The notes under the pieces: model-generated
The model's input: only the letters and a program-made list of their open reading frames with translations
What the model was told of the DNA's origin: nothing
The model's database searches: none
Source of the DNA: Theobroma cacao
Lineage: Eukaryota > Streptophyta > Magnoliopsida > Malvales > Malvaceae
Length of the DNA stretch: 64,000 bases
Reading direction: 5' to 3'
Assembly (NCBI RefSeq): GCF_000208745.1
Contig: NC_030857.1
Span: 3,053,700-3,117,699, forward strand
Part shown: piece after piece, positions 49,801-60,545 of the stretch
How positions within the stretch are numbered: the first letter of the stretch is position 1
Layout of the letters: every line of letters begins with the position of its first letter
Position numbers and translations under genes: made by a program

Positions 49801-52800
49801 TTAGTACAGGAGTGAAAGTCATCAATTTTGCAGCATCTCCCGAAGAATATTTCATTGAACTCCCACTAGCTGCTAATTATGGAAACAACAAACAGATATT
49901 CAGCTAAAGAACATTTCACCATTTCAAATATTGATTACACATTGTATTCCACTAACTGCAAATAAAGGAAACAACTAAAAGATTCTGAGCTAAAGATCAT
50001 TTCACTAAATCTAATAATGTGAGCAACTATCATACAACCAGATTGGGTTTATGCTTAACCTTTATATTGTAATCTAAATAGCACTTCTTCATGAAAATGA
50101 AACCTAAAACAACCAGAAAAGAAAGGGAGGCAAGAGCAACCCCAAGCCTAAGTTACATTTTAAGATGTCACATATAACTTGTACATGTTAATTCCATGAA
50201 TATATTGGGTCAGACACATCAGCTCTATGCAGCAAGACCCCTAAATAGAACAAAACAAAAGCATCATTCATTCCTCTTCCAAATTTCTAGTCACACTTCC
50301 ATCAAGCCACCACTAGCTTCACTTCTTTTCACAAAACTGAAACTTAAACATGGAAAGACAATTGAAAACCAAATAATATCAAGTCAGGCAACATGAAGCC
50401 TCTTTAAAGAAGATAAAACAAAAAACTAAAAAAGCTGAGCACAAATGAATTGAACCATCTGACTACATTAGCAGCAGAGAATTTTGAATATGCTTACCAT
50501 GATTGACATCCATTAGATATACATGTTCCCCACCATAGCTAAGTAGAACCTCTTCTCCATTAGGGCTAAACGTAACATGAGTTAAGTGCAAACTTGATCG
50601 ACCCTGAAAAGCAAAGAAAACAAAAATTGAATTAATATAACAATTGTTTTACTTAAAACCCAGCAGTGCTTTTGTTTAAAGTTAACATATAATGACACCT
50701 TAAAGCAAGAAAGTGGTGTTACTAATAGGAATGCCAATTGACAACAATCAGAAGTTTCCAGTTAAATGATTCTTATTAACACAGCTAACCTAAAATATCA
50801 AACAAAACTTTTTTCCATGTGCAGAATAAAGGAGAAAAGATTCCAATAAGAGGAAACTAGCAAATAGTGACCTAATGAAGACAAGATAAGCTCACTCATT
50901 TACCAAAAAACAAAGACAGAAGGAAAGAAAAGAAAAGAAACAGAGAATTATTATCATTTGTGAAGTTATTGTTACATCATTCCAGACAATTTTTTCATAT
51001 ACCCGAACATAATTTATTGGTCCTGATAAGTAGAAATCATAAATTTTACCAAGATATTACCAGAAAGGAAGTAAACAAGAGTAAGAACTAACAAAGAAGT
51101 TCAAAACTAACACGGTCAGAAAGATGCATTGGGCAGAAATAATTAACACAAGTAGGTGGTGGCATTCTTTTCCGGCATGAGGTGGGCGGTGACAGCATCC
51201 TTCGATCATACAGACGAGCAAATGCATCACTGCAAACATTCAAAGACAAGATAAGTTGAGAAAATAAAGCAAAAAATTTGAGACACAGCATTTCAGCCAC
51301 ATACTTCCCACCAACAAGGAGCAAATGAGGTCTAGTAGAACTGATATCACAAGATTTTAAGGCAAGAGTATGTCTAGGAGGATCAGCTAGTGACCTCTTG
51401 GCCCCACAACGCAAGTCAAGCTGCCAAAAAAGAAAAAGGAAAATTCTTAAAATAATTTACAATTTGAGGGGATACGGTCAAATACAGAGAAACTAAGATA
51501 CAGGGAAATTTAAGTTGAGCGGACTCATTATGGCAATCCTACAATGCTGAACATGAGAATTTCAACTGAAGACAAACATTGGCAAATAGAACTGAAAATT
51601 TTCAACACGAACCAAAGCTACACCTAAAACTAGAAGACTTTGAAATGATAATCCATTGACCAAAGAATCAGGGATATCATTCTGTCCACTGTAAAGTCCT
51701 CTCACACTGTCTAAAGTCATGGTGAATCTTGATGAGCTATCTCATCAAGACCAGATCTACAAAATAATAACATCTTTCCATTCTAGGTACAAAAGCATCC
51801 AAGATTCTGTAGGTTTTCAGACGCTCAAAAAGGTGAATTTAATTGTTTGTAAGTTCTCAATCCCAACAAGAAGAAATTGAATTTAGATCAACCAAGTATG
51901 TTCCTTGGCAAGAAATCAAGAGAAGAACAAATATAATGTTCCACATCAAAGAAAAGACTTCAGTGCCGCATGGAATCTACATAGAAGGAAACCAAAGTCA
52001 TATAACAACCACAGCAACAATTATACCCAGGTGAAGACAACAAGTCAAAACTTGTCAAACTTTTGACAAGCGTTTTAGAGATACCAAAATATTTGGAATC
52101 AACATGCCGCACTGAATAGGTACTACTATTAACTTCAACAAACAAAATTCTCACAGGTGTATGTAGAACATAGAAATGAATGAAAGGAAAACCCATATTA
52201 TATAATGTGAGTCTCACTAGAACATTGCGACACTCTTGGTGAGAAGATCCAGCTGGAGGACAAGAAGTGCCCTCTCGAAAGTCATGCTGTCTCAGAGTTC
52301 CATCTTCACTTGCACTCCAGACCACATTGGGGTTTCCAACTTCAACCTGAAACAGGAAACAAGTAGAAACTATGACAGGTGAAGCAACCAGGTGAACATT
52401 CATGGTCAACATGTAAAGCAACATAATGTGATGAAAATTTTACCATTCCCATATACATTAGCCGATTAAATTGTTAGTCCATTTATCAGTCATTTATGCA
52501 ATGAATCTTACCGCCAGTTTTTTAACTCTTCTTGTGTGACACTGATAGAGCGCTGATGGAGTAATAGCACCGTCATTGAGCCCTCTCCCACTTAAGCGAG
52601 ACAAATTAAATAACCGAACCTACAAAAATATTAGCTGTCTAAGTTACTAATGAACCTAATCGCAATGCAACAAGAATCCACTATAGAAACCTTGTTTAAC
52701 CATAGTCCGAAAATTTACCTCTGCATCACCAGCTCCGGAGACTACAAGCTCATCAGAAGTTTCAGGAATAAACTTTGTACAGAATATATTTGCAGAATGC

Positions 52801-54557
52801 CCTGTCTCTATAGAATGCAAAAGCTTTCGACCAGAGTAGCTCCAAATATTGATCTGCAAAAATTAATTTGCTAACAAATTTGACATCCACAAGAGGCATC
52901 GCATATTTTCATAAAACCAATACGCCTCAAACACCATTGTTCAATAATTTAACATCCACAATGAGCGTCGCATATGTTCATAAAACCAATATGCCTCAAA
53001 CATCATTGTTCAATAAATCTGACATCCAAAATGAGCACTGCAAACTTTCATAAACCCAAGACCCCTTAAACACCATTCTTCACACACCTTTATAAACTAA
53101 TGGCAGGTGCCAACAAGTTTACCCTACTAGAGGCCCCTAAAACAATACTTTATTTCCTCTTTCAGATAATCAAATCCATATTCCATACTACAAAGCAGTA
53201 AATGGTGAAAATCACTCTTCCGATAATATATAAAGAACTTATAAGTATCAAAACACAAAAATAGCACCACCATAATCCTGATTCAGAAGGATTGGTACAA
53301 GATGTTAGACTTCACAAACGCTTTCCAAACGAGTACGTAAATATCCTATAATGACTAATGACTAGGCAAACTTTAAAAACAATCAACTTCATATAAATAA
53401 AAAAATCCCTATAACAAAATCATCATAATGCAGAATTTGCAGGAATAGGTCAGCTAAAATACAAAAATCATCATTATTACATTTTAGCCATTTTTATGCT
53501 ACCTGTTACATTGCACTGAAGTCTACATGGTAAATGAAGATAGATGTCTCATACCCGTGCATCATCAGATCCAGAAATCAAAAGTGAACCATTTGAATTC
53601 CAAGCCATAGCGTTTACACAACCCTGATGCCCCTGTTCAGATAATGAACATGTAAGTTGATTTTAGAATGACGCAAGACAAAGAAATATTGAAGCACAAT
53701 AACAGATCACCCCGTTCAAGCCTTCAAAGCATCCCGAAATAAATAGTGCCTAATACAAAAGGCAACTGGAAAATGGAACAGCATTAAATATAGCAAAGTA
53801 ATCAACACATAACTTGTAATGTAATCTAGGAAGGCACAATAAGTAGAAACTCAAACAACTGACTGCCCTAAAATGCCATTACTATGATAGTCTGTGATGC
53901 ATCACAAGATAAACAACATGCATTATTTTTAAAATTTGAATGCGTAAAGAGTGCATAAAAACAAAGGCTATGATATATAAAAGAAAGGGTGCATGTTAGT
54001 AATGACAGCTTTCAAAATGCAAATATTAGATAATTTAAAAAATTGAAAAAACCTCCAATTCTCGTTCCAGTGAAAGCCTCTGTATCAAAGACGAATGCAT
54101 TTGCAAACTGTGATCAACATCCTACGAAAAACACCCAAAAAAAATCTCTTAGATAGAACAGCCACCATTGTAAGTGAAAAAAACGAAAGCGCATGATTAT
54201 AGTCTAAACTGAACAAATTTCCTTTTCAACAAAAAAAATAATACAATAATAATTGATAACAAGAAACTGATAAATGTTTAACATCGTTAAACTTAAATCA
54301 TCAACAAGAGTCCGCGAAAATAAAAAGAATGAAAAAAAATAACAATTAGACTCATAATTACAAACCAGAACAACAAAATTTCAACAACAAAAAAAAAAGC
54401 GTGCAATATCAAAGAAACTGGAAATTGAAATAAACTAAATGAATTGCTTTGAAGAAAGAGAGAGCAAAGCAGAGCGAGAAAATACGTGGCGAATGTCGAT
54501 GTGCCTGCTCTTGAGTAGATTGTGTGCGTTGCCGTCGTGGAACGGCCACTCCGCCAT
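43816..54557 (-). CDS. ASG2: WD40/TPR protein ALTERED SEED GERMINATION 2 (DCAF8-like)
   Basis: This is a predicted substrate receptor of CUL4-DDB1 ubiquitin ligases; the Arabidopsis protein is a farnesylated negative regulator of ABA responses. Nineteen exons (minus): 54557-54486, 54121-54053, 53632-53555, 52853-52719, 52619-52512, 52346-52218, 51420-51305, 51229-51112, 50603-50498, 49872-49724, 49581-49420, 49324-49214, 48491-48380, 47761-47412, 46977-46887, 45543-45448, 45343-45273, 45194-45067, 43897-43816. All phases agree and give 760 residues, close to Arabidopsis ASG2. WD40 repeats occupy about 45-290 (SGSDDARINIWSYSG, EDGTLRQHDFRE, ARLYDRR) and resume at 606-700 (SGSDDGRWFIWEKQTGR). 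A TPR-like helical region lies at about 360-480, then an acidic Ser-rich linker at 500-590. The last exon ends FECAQT, a CaaX-type terminus with Cys757. Exon 10 has a tandem TAG/CAG acceptor. Donors of exons 11 and 14 (GTTCAT, GTTCAC) are weak but fit the frame. Confidence 0.96.
46094..46170 (+). mobile_element. Short tRNA-derived SINE-like copy
   Basis: About 77 bases containing an A-box-like TGGCTCAGTGGTTGG and a B-box-like GATTCGAGTCCC, followed by CCCAAATAAAAAAA. A diverged second copy in opposite orientation lies at 46374-46453. No cloverleaf with matching acceptor stem is visible, so it is not a functional tRNA gene. It sits in ASG2 intron 15, antisense to that gene. Confidence 0.6.
46181..46650. 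mobile_element. Fold-back (long inverted-repeat) element in an ASG2 intron
   Basis: The left arm (46181-46375) and right arm (46454-46650) are inverted copies of each other. By eye about 25 mismatches over roughly 196 bases. The outer ends share CACTATTTCA and the inner ends share GCACCTGAGCA. The loop is the minus-strand SINE-like copy. No coding capacity is seen. The structure fits a non-autonomous fold-back or MITE-like DNA element; clear target-site duplications were not found. An ASG2 pre-mRNA would carry a ~195 bp hairpin here. Confidence 0.85.
46374..46453 (-). mobile_element. SINE-like copy at the apex of the fold-back element
   Basis: Read on the minus strand it starts TTGGCTTACTGTTTGGTGCA, has the B-box-like AGATTCAAACCCC and ends CCCAAATAAAAAAAA. 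It aligns with the plus-strand copy at 46094-46170 over its length. Without it the two arms would meet in a near-perfect palindrome, so it most simply inserted into the hairpin centre. Confidence 0.6.
46771..46830. repeat. ATA/ACA compound microsatellite
   Basis: About eleven ATA units run into ACA units, about 55 bases from the acceptor of ASG2 exon 15. On the transcribed strand it is a TAT/TTG-rich tract next to the splice site and could act as part of its pyrimidine-rich region. Confidence 0.9.
49869..49875 (-). other. Tandem NAGNAG splice acceptor of ASG2 exon 10
   Basis: On the minus strand the intron ends TAGCAG, so the exon can start at 49872 or 49869. Both keep the frame; the products differ by one Ala after Asn-His. 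Confidence 0.6.
52880..53085. repeat. About 70 bp tandem repeat, three copies, in ASG2 intron 3
   Basis: ACATCCA recurs at 52883, 52952 and 53022. Each unit also contains a GCATATxTTCATAAAACCAAT-type stretch, GCCTCAAACA and ATTGTTCAATAA. The third copy is the most diverged and fades out near 53085. Confidence 0.9.
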
Positions 54558-55280
54558 CAAGTACTATTTTTAAAAAATGGAAAGATATTCCAAAACCCTA
54601 GCTTCGATCGCCAGTGACGGTTGTTATCGGCGATGACCAAATCGTTCTCTCAAATGCGGAAAACAATCTGTTAGCGTTTTTAGACGCTAGCACGGGTTTT
54701 TGTTGGGTTCGCCAATGGAAAAAACTTTTTTTATTTAGTATGCCAAGGCTTTTGAGACACGAATTCGAAGGATGGACCAAGTTGCCTCGTGTGCGTTTCT
54801 AATATTTCTACACTCCTCCACGGAAAAAATTAATAAGTAATAAATAAAAAGAGCTATGAGAGGTTTTTGTTTAGTGAAAGGAGGAGTAGGGTAAGCTTGT
54901 TGCGTGAGATTTAAGCACCGCTGATTTAGGGTTTGACAGTTGATGGAAGGGGAGTTGCTTAAGTGGAATTATTGTATGCTGATGTGGCGTGGCGGTTTTC
55001 GTATTGAAATTGGGCCTAACCCCAAAATTAAAACAAGCCCCACTGTGACCCTAGCCCAATTGCTCCGTTTTTACTAAGATTTAAAAAAATACAAATAAAT
55101 AAATAGTAGATAAAAAACTGCCCCATTTTTTTCTTTAATGTGAAATCCCAATCTTGATTCAATATTGAGATAAATCATATAAACTTATAATTTTTTTCGA
55201 ATTGTTATTTATTTGAATTTTAATTAAAATATTTATCAAAATTAAAATAAAGAGCAAAAGTTAATTTTGACAAGTACAAC

Positions 55281-55686
55281 TGTCACGGCTCAAGAGCTCA
55301 GACTAATCCAAATAGGTTAAACAACTCAATAAACAACAACACAAGCAGATAAGTAGCCTAACAAACAGCAACTCAATCAAGGTAGACAATAGGCCCAACT
55401 CACATAGTGTAATCTGTTTAAATTATTGAATTTAATTATATATATCTAAAATTAAATTAAATTAAGATTTAATTTGAATATTTTCTATCTAAATTAAATT
55501 ACTTAATATTATCTTTTATGTTGTAAATTCTATTTATTAAAAAAGACTATTAACTTATAAATACGCCTCTCCCTTTTCTTTTCTTTTTCTACTATTTTGT
55601 GAGTTTTAAAATTTATTTAAACTTTATTTTAGAATTTAAAATCATACAAGGTTAGACTTGAGTTGACTTAAGCTCTACAGGTCACA
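55281..55686 (+). mobile_element. Candidate solo LTR
   Basis: A 406-base block begins TGTCACGGCTC and can be ended at GGTCACA. It has a TATA-like TATAAATA at 55556-55563 and a following pyrimidine-rich stretch, as in an LTR U3-R region. Flanking five bases (ACAAC and TAAAC) match only partly, so the boundaries and nature are tentative. Confidence 0.3.
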
Positions 55687-56023
55687 TAAACTCCATATAA
55701 TGCTACTGTTTACATGTTGAAAAATGGCAAACAGCCCTAGCAATAAAAGTACAAACTGAAGAGCCCAAGATTTTTTGCTTTTACCTCTTGACATTTTAAA
55801 CTTTGTATTGTGACTTCAAACAGTTTTTAATCTTTTGAAAAATTAAGGATCTCTGTTGTTGAAAACTTTATTGAGAGCATTAGAAGTGACGTAAGAGGCC
55901 AACTCCCTTTTAGGTGAAAGTCCAATTTCATGCACGTAGCATTTTTGCTTTCAAGTTGATAGACTTTTTTTTTCTTCCTAATAATCTAAAATGATAAAAA
56001 AAAGTTTGCTAATCCTCTGTCTT

Positions 56024-56101
56024 CTCATTGACTCATTGCTTCTTTAAAGAAAGTGTTTTTATTGCTTTTATTGACTCATTGCTTCTCATTGACTCATTGC
56101 T
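56024..56101. repeat. Short imperfect repeat of ATTGACTCATTGCTT
   Basis: The motif TTGACTCATTGCT occurs three times (from about 56028, 56071 and 56089) with partial copies between. The TGACTCA core happens to be a bZIP/GCN4-type motif, but the context looks like simple slippage. Confidence 0.7.
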
Positions 56102-57677
56102 ATTTTTTTTATTAAAAAAAAGTACAAAGCAACAATTTAAGGAAAATAAAATCTACGAAAAAAGCATTGAACGATTCTACAAAGATATGATGAAGAATAT
56201 GTTGGTTCAATTCCCCCCTCTCCATGCCTCCAACAGTAATGGATCACATTTTAAAAGTCCAAACAGCTGCCCTTCCTCCACGCTATCATTCCACCCATCG
56301 AGAAACATGATATTTGTGTTTAAGATTCTTTTGTTCTTCACCGTCCAACCTCGCCTCTCTACGTTGCATGGTATCACCTTTGTGTTTACAACATGATGTT
56401 CATGGTTTGATGGCATAACCCTAACGTGATGACTGATGAGATCATTGAAAAGGGCGTTGAGAGCAGTCCAGGAAGAATTAAATTAAAGGGCAAAACAGAG
56501 CAGGTGCTTTGTTCCTGTTTCCAGGTTTTTCTGTAGCTATGACAAAAGGAAGAAGTGGCAGGACCATGCCACTTCTTCCCTCGGCTAAATAATGCAGCTT
56601 GAGTGGTCCCATCACCGAAACCATCATCTCCATAGAGATGGAAAGGTTTGCACCATTTAAGAGGGGGGTGGGGGAAGGAGGCTACGACCACGGGCTAAGA
56701 CATCGCTGTCTCATATATAAAAGCGTGCATGCGACGTCAATACATAGGCATAAAGACAAGGATAATACCAAGCAATTATAGATTTACATCCACCCATGAC
56801 TGATAACATCACTTGCAAAACCATCAGGGCACTCACTACAATCACGAGTTTAACAAGGAAAAACACCATACATTACCCCATGATGGCAGCATACCAAAAC
56901 ACATAAAAAGTAGTCTTTCCACAATCAAATTAAAAGTACCACGAAAAGGGGGGAAAAGAAATAAACTACCACACTTCATACCGAACAAAAGGAAAACATT
57001 TGCATAACCATCGTTGCACTCACACGCAAATACAAACACAAGGCCAATGGGCGATGAGAGAGATGGTGATCTGGGGCCCCTTCCGGCAAGTTGTTGCATG
57101 ATGAAATGGGAGAAGGCTCTTTGCTCGTGCAATTTTCTACATCAAAGAAAAGCGAACCCACAAGGATAAAACTTGACAAGAATACAAAAAGGGAGAGGAA
57201 AGTGAAGATTGGGACCCAAAACACCCAAGGGGCGTGCACTTAGCCCCCTTTATGAGGGTCCCTCTCCAAAAACCAGTCTTCTCATTCACACAGCCAAACC
57301 CTCATGCCCAGATGCGAGTGTTACTTTCTCTAAACCCCAAAACGTAGACTAATGATTCACCTTTCCTTTATTGGGACATTAATATACTGCAGTATCCTGC
57401 TTTCTCTAGAAAAATAGAGAGATCTCAAGCCAAAGCTACTGGTTTCCAACTCAAATCATTGAAGAAAGACTTAACCAAAGGAGGGGTTCAAGTTCTCTCT
57501 CCACTATCTTCTGATTTTCAGCTCCTTCGCTGGAAGACTCCAAATTATATGCAAATCCATGCACAACTGTACATACCTAGCTTATTTGACAAGCTCCATT
57601 AATTAACAATGTCTAATGCACAATGACTAATTATGACAGATGCTACCACTAACGCTATTAATAAGAACTGTGGCAAC

Positions 57678-58760
57678 TCATAGAGTACTAAGTCCAAAAG
57701 CTTTGGCTTTGAGTTTCAGGGATTTCAGGTAATCAATAGCTTCATCAAGTACCACAATTGCATCTTTGCCCTCTCCACCTGGAATTATGCTTCGCAAAGC
57801 ACTCACCGTCTCACGAATTTTCTCCTTTCTCATTCTCTTGTTGCCTGAAGATAAATCCATATCGCCAGATCCCAGATTTTGGCCAAAAGCACAGCCGGAA
57901 TCTGCATCATCCTCATACTCAGAACATCTGTTTGGATTGATTGAACTAGCAGTATCCACAAGCAATGGCACATAATCATTACCCCTGTCAATCAATTTCC
58001 GCTTTTTAGTTAGTCCAGTAGAGCTAGCAACCTCTTCAGTGCCTCCCTCAAATTGCTCATCGTGAGCTGTCATTGTACTAGGAGAATGACCTGTGCTCGT
58101 AACTTCTTCATCCTCAATATAATCATTATCATCATCCGAATAAAGCAAGGCATTGAGTTCTTCAGTGTCCTCATGCATTTCACTTTGCACATCAGTCCCA
58201 TTGTCATCAAATAAATCTGTCGATATTGGTCCAGACTGAAGATTCAGGTTCACTTTAGATATGGGATCTTCCCCATTAAAGTTACAAGCACCAGGAGATT
58301 TTGGACCCCAAGAAGTCAGGCACTTGATAGGAGTCCTAAAAGCAGAACTAAAGATCATGGTAGTTTGATCACCAGATTGATCAAAAACAAGGAATCTCTT
58401 CTGAGCACACCCAGACCCTGCCTTTGGAACAATGTTCTCCCTATGATGTTCATAAGGGTTAGCTGGGAGTTGCTCTTTCAACTCAGTGTTTGAAGCAGGT
58501 GCAAACACCTGGCGAAAGTGGGGTAAACAGTAATACCAGCCATGAGGTTCATTAGCTTGGCCAACCCGCAAGTGAGATAATCCAGGATTTGCATGAACTG
58601 GCAAAGCCCCAGTGGTGGAGACCATATTAGTGCCAGGGTTTATGAATCGAGGATTAGTATTTTGCTGCACCAAAGGATGCGGAGCAGCCAAAGAATTGAA
58701 GTTGGGTGATTGCCAATCAAATTGCTGCTGAGGAAACCAGGATCCACAGCCTTCTCCCAT
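57678..58760 (-). CDS. SAC51-type bHLH transcription factor
   Basis: This is an atypical bHLH protein of the SAC51 family (SAC51, SACL1-3 in Arabidopsis), which promotes recovery of stem growth and restrains xylem differentiation downstream of thermospermine. A single coding exon of 360 residues starts at the first in-frame ATG (58760), MGEGCGSWFPQQQFDWQSP, the family's usual beginning. The middle is acidic and Ser/Asn-rich, with LNALLYSDDDNDYIEDEE as a conserved patch. The bHLH lies at the extreme C-terminus (about 307-350): NKRMRKEKIRETVSALRSII, then GKDAIVVLDEAIDYLKSLK. The basic region lacks the His/Glu/Arg pattern of E-box binders, as in the family. Control is probably translational through the upstream peptide encoded just 5' (58976-59353). 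A leader intron from about 58861 to 58778 has GT-AG ends and would bring exon sequence to 17 bases before the ATG. Confidence 0.95.
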   Translation of the reverse strand: MGEGCGSWFPQQQFDWQSPNFNSLAAPHPLVQQNTNPRFINPGTNMVSTTGALPVHANPGLSHLRVGQANEPHGWYYCLPHFRQVFAPASNTELKEQLPANPYEHHRENIVPKAGSGCAQKRFLVFDQSGDQTTMIFSSAFRTPIKCLTSWGPKSPGACNFNGEDPISKVNLNLQSGPISTDLFDDNGTDVQSEMHEDTEELNALLYSDDDNDYIEDEEVTSTGHSPSTMTAHDEQFEGGTEEVASSTGLTKKRKLIDRGNDYVPLLVDTASSINPNRCSEYEDDADSGCAFGQNLGSGDMDLSSGNKRMRKEKIRETVSALRSIIPGGEGKDAIVVLDEAIDYLKSLKLKAKAFGLSTL

Positions 58761-58975
58761 CCAACCAGAACAATCACCTACAGAGATAACAGAGTCAACA
58801 TGACAAGGATGTTCTAAAGAATAAAAAGATATTCTTAAAACCAAGTACCATCAGCACGTACCAGAAGTCGAGTGCTGTAGCAGTAGAAATAGCAGTTTAC
58901 TTGTAGTTTCTCTCAAAAACAAGGAAAAAAACTAAAGACTCCAGCTTAACTTGAACGCGGAAATGCAAAACTAAT

Positions 58976-59353
58976 CTACGTAACGGGCTTAAGCAAATGA
59001 CGGAAATATTCAGCCTGAAAAACACCGGAGAAAGGAAATTCAGTAAAGACATTGAATAAACTTTCTCAACAATCATCGATAACAAAAGAAAAGAACAAGG
59101 AATCTCATAAATTAAAAAGAAAAAAAGAAACGTAAACCAATGAAATACAAACATCACCAAATATAAGGGTATCTAATTCCTCAACAGAGAATATTAAAAA
59201 AAGGCAGAAAGAAAGAAAGAAAAAACAAACCTGGCAATCCTGAAGAGGTTGAAAGCATGCTATAACTCTAACTACAATGGTGGCACTCCCTGCAATACCA
59301 TTTTCGTACTTCAATGCCCGGAATCTTGTTTGGCTCGCTGCTTGGCACACCAT
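58976..59353 (-). CDS. Conserved upstream peptide (SAC51-family CPuORF)
   Basis: Two exon parts on the minus strand, 59353-59231 and 59014-58976, joined across a GT-AG intron (59230-59015), encode exactly 53 residues. It starts MVCQAASQTRFRALK, continues through GIAGSATIVVRVIACFQPLQ and ends FRHLLKPVT-stop. This is the deeply conserved peptide in SAC51-family leaders; in Arabidopsis it represses translation of the main frame and thermospermine relieves this. The sequence is a real coding unit: length, start and stop are intact. It lies in the same transcript as the bHLH frame, whose ATG is about 216 bases downstream in genomic sequence. The upstream in-frame triplets before 59353 contain no ATG. 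Confidence 0.93.
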
Positions 59354-60319
59354 AACTACGTCCCAACCCTTCACTATGGCAGAAAAAAGAGGATCTTCCA
59401 GACGACACCGTATTCAAAACCAGTAATCCGTAATCCAAAGCAATAAAACTGAAAAACTACTACAAAAAAAACTTAGCCTACCAAATTCAAATGACAACCC
59501 TTGGATTAGAAATTTGAGAGAGGTTTTGACACTTTTCAGCTAATCTGGCGGACATAACATGGAACGACAACAAAAAAAGTGGATCCCATGGAAGATGGAA
59601 TAGTAAGACTACCGAGTTAAAAAAGGAGGGATCTTGATGATCTAGAATATGGAATTACAGAATCACTCTACAATACAAGTTCAAGGAGATAACTTTTCGA
59701 AACACATCAACAGATAGAGTCAACCACCACCGCATGCTGTTTCTTTTTCACTGCAAATAGCCACGATTCACTTTTTCTTGTAACTCCCCCAACACAACCT
59801 ACGCAGGAACCCTACAACAGATTCATTATATAAACATCAGATACATAATCTCTCAACTAAAATCATATTAATATAATGCAAAACAAAAAGTAAGAAGAAG
59901 ATTTGACATTTTAGCCTATTAGGATCTTAAGGAGCTAGTGAACAGTTACAGTAAGAGATTTATTATCTTATTTACCGAACTGTTAAGATCAAGATAGGAA
60001 ATTTAAAACCCTATAGCATTAGATCTATTTTGAGTTTCCTGTGTGTTTCTTTTTCTTGGTTTTTCTTCAAATTTCCCAGTAGCAAAAGTCGCATATTACA
60101 TCAAATCTAATAAGAGAAAATTACATGTAAACAAGCTAGCCAAAGCTATCAAAAATATAAACTTCAACTCCAGGAAAAGAGGATGTAGCAGTCAAAATAA
60201 ATGAGAAAAACAAAGAGCTAAAATCCCAGAAAAAAAAATCTTACAAAAATCAAGAAATCTAAACAGATTAAAGCAAATGACTTTGGAAATGACAAGCATC
60301 AAAGAAGCTGACAACTTAC

Positions 60320-60510
60320 AGAAAAGAATAAAGAAGAAGAAACCCAAATTCCAAATCAAGAAAGAAAAACCCAACCCAACCCAACTTCCAAATTGCTCCA
60401 ATCCTTAAGCTCCAACAAGAGAAAGAGAGATTCTGAAAGGACTCTTTTTTTTTTTCACAGAGAGAGAAAAATACAGCTCACAGTCAAAGGGTCGAAATTT
60501 ATGGAATGCA
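60320..60510 (-). other. Probable first leader exon of the bHLH gene
   Basis: On the minus strand a pyrimidine-rich segment ends TTTTCT|GTAAGT at 60320/60319, a strong donor. It contains no ATG. It would be spliced to the leader exon with the conserved uORF, giving a multi-intron 5' leader as in SAC51 genes. The start is inferred from the TATA-like site just upstream. Confidence 0.45.
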
Positions 60511-60537
60511 CGGAAGCTAAGATTAATGCTAGTAAGA

Positions 60538-60545
60538 CTATATAG
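60538..60545 (-). promoter_or_regulatory. TATA-like element of the bHLH gene
   Basis: CTATATAG lies about 30 bases upstream of the expected start of the first leader exon, in AT-rich sequence. This is a position-based inference only. Confidence 0.35.

Larger units (their letters stand above)
54558..57677. other. Spacer upstream of ASG2 and downstream of the bHLH gene
   Basis: The left few hundred bases are the ASG2 promoter side; the right end should hold the bHLH 3' untranslated region. No coding exons were seen. It includes a candidate solo LTR (55281-55686), a short repeat of ATTGACTCATTGCTT at 56024-56101 and T/A homopolymers. Confidence 0.5.

Noticed and set aside
58761..58844. N-terminal extension of the bHLH frame by 28 codons
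   Set aside because: The extension has no in-frame ATG and most of it lies in a likely leader intron with GT-AG ends.
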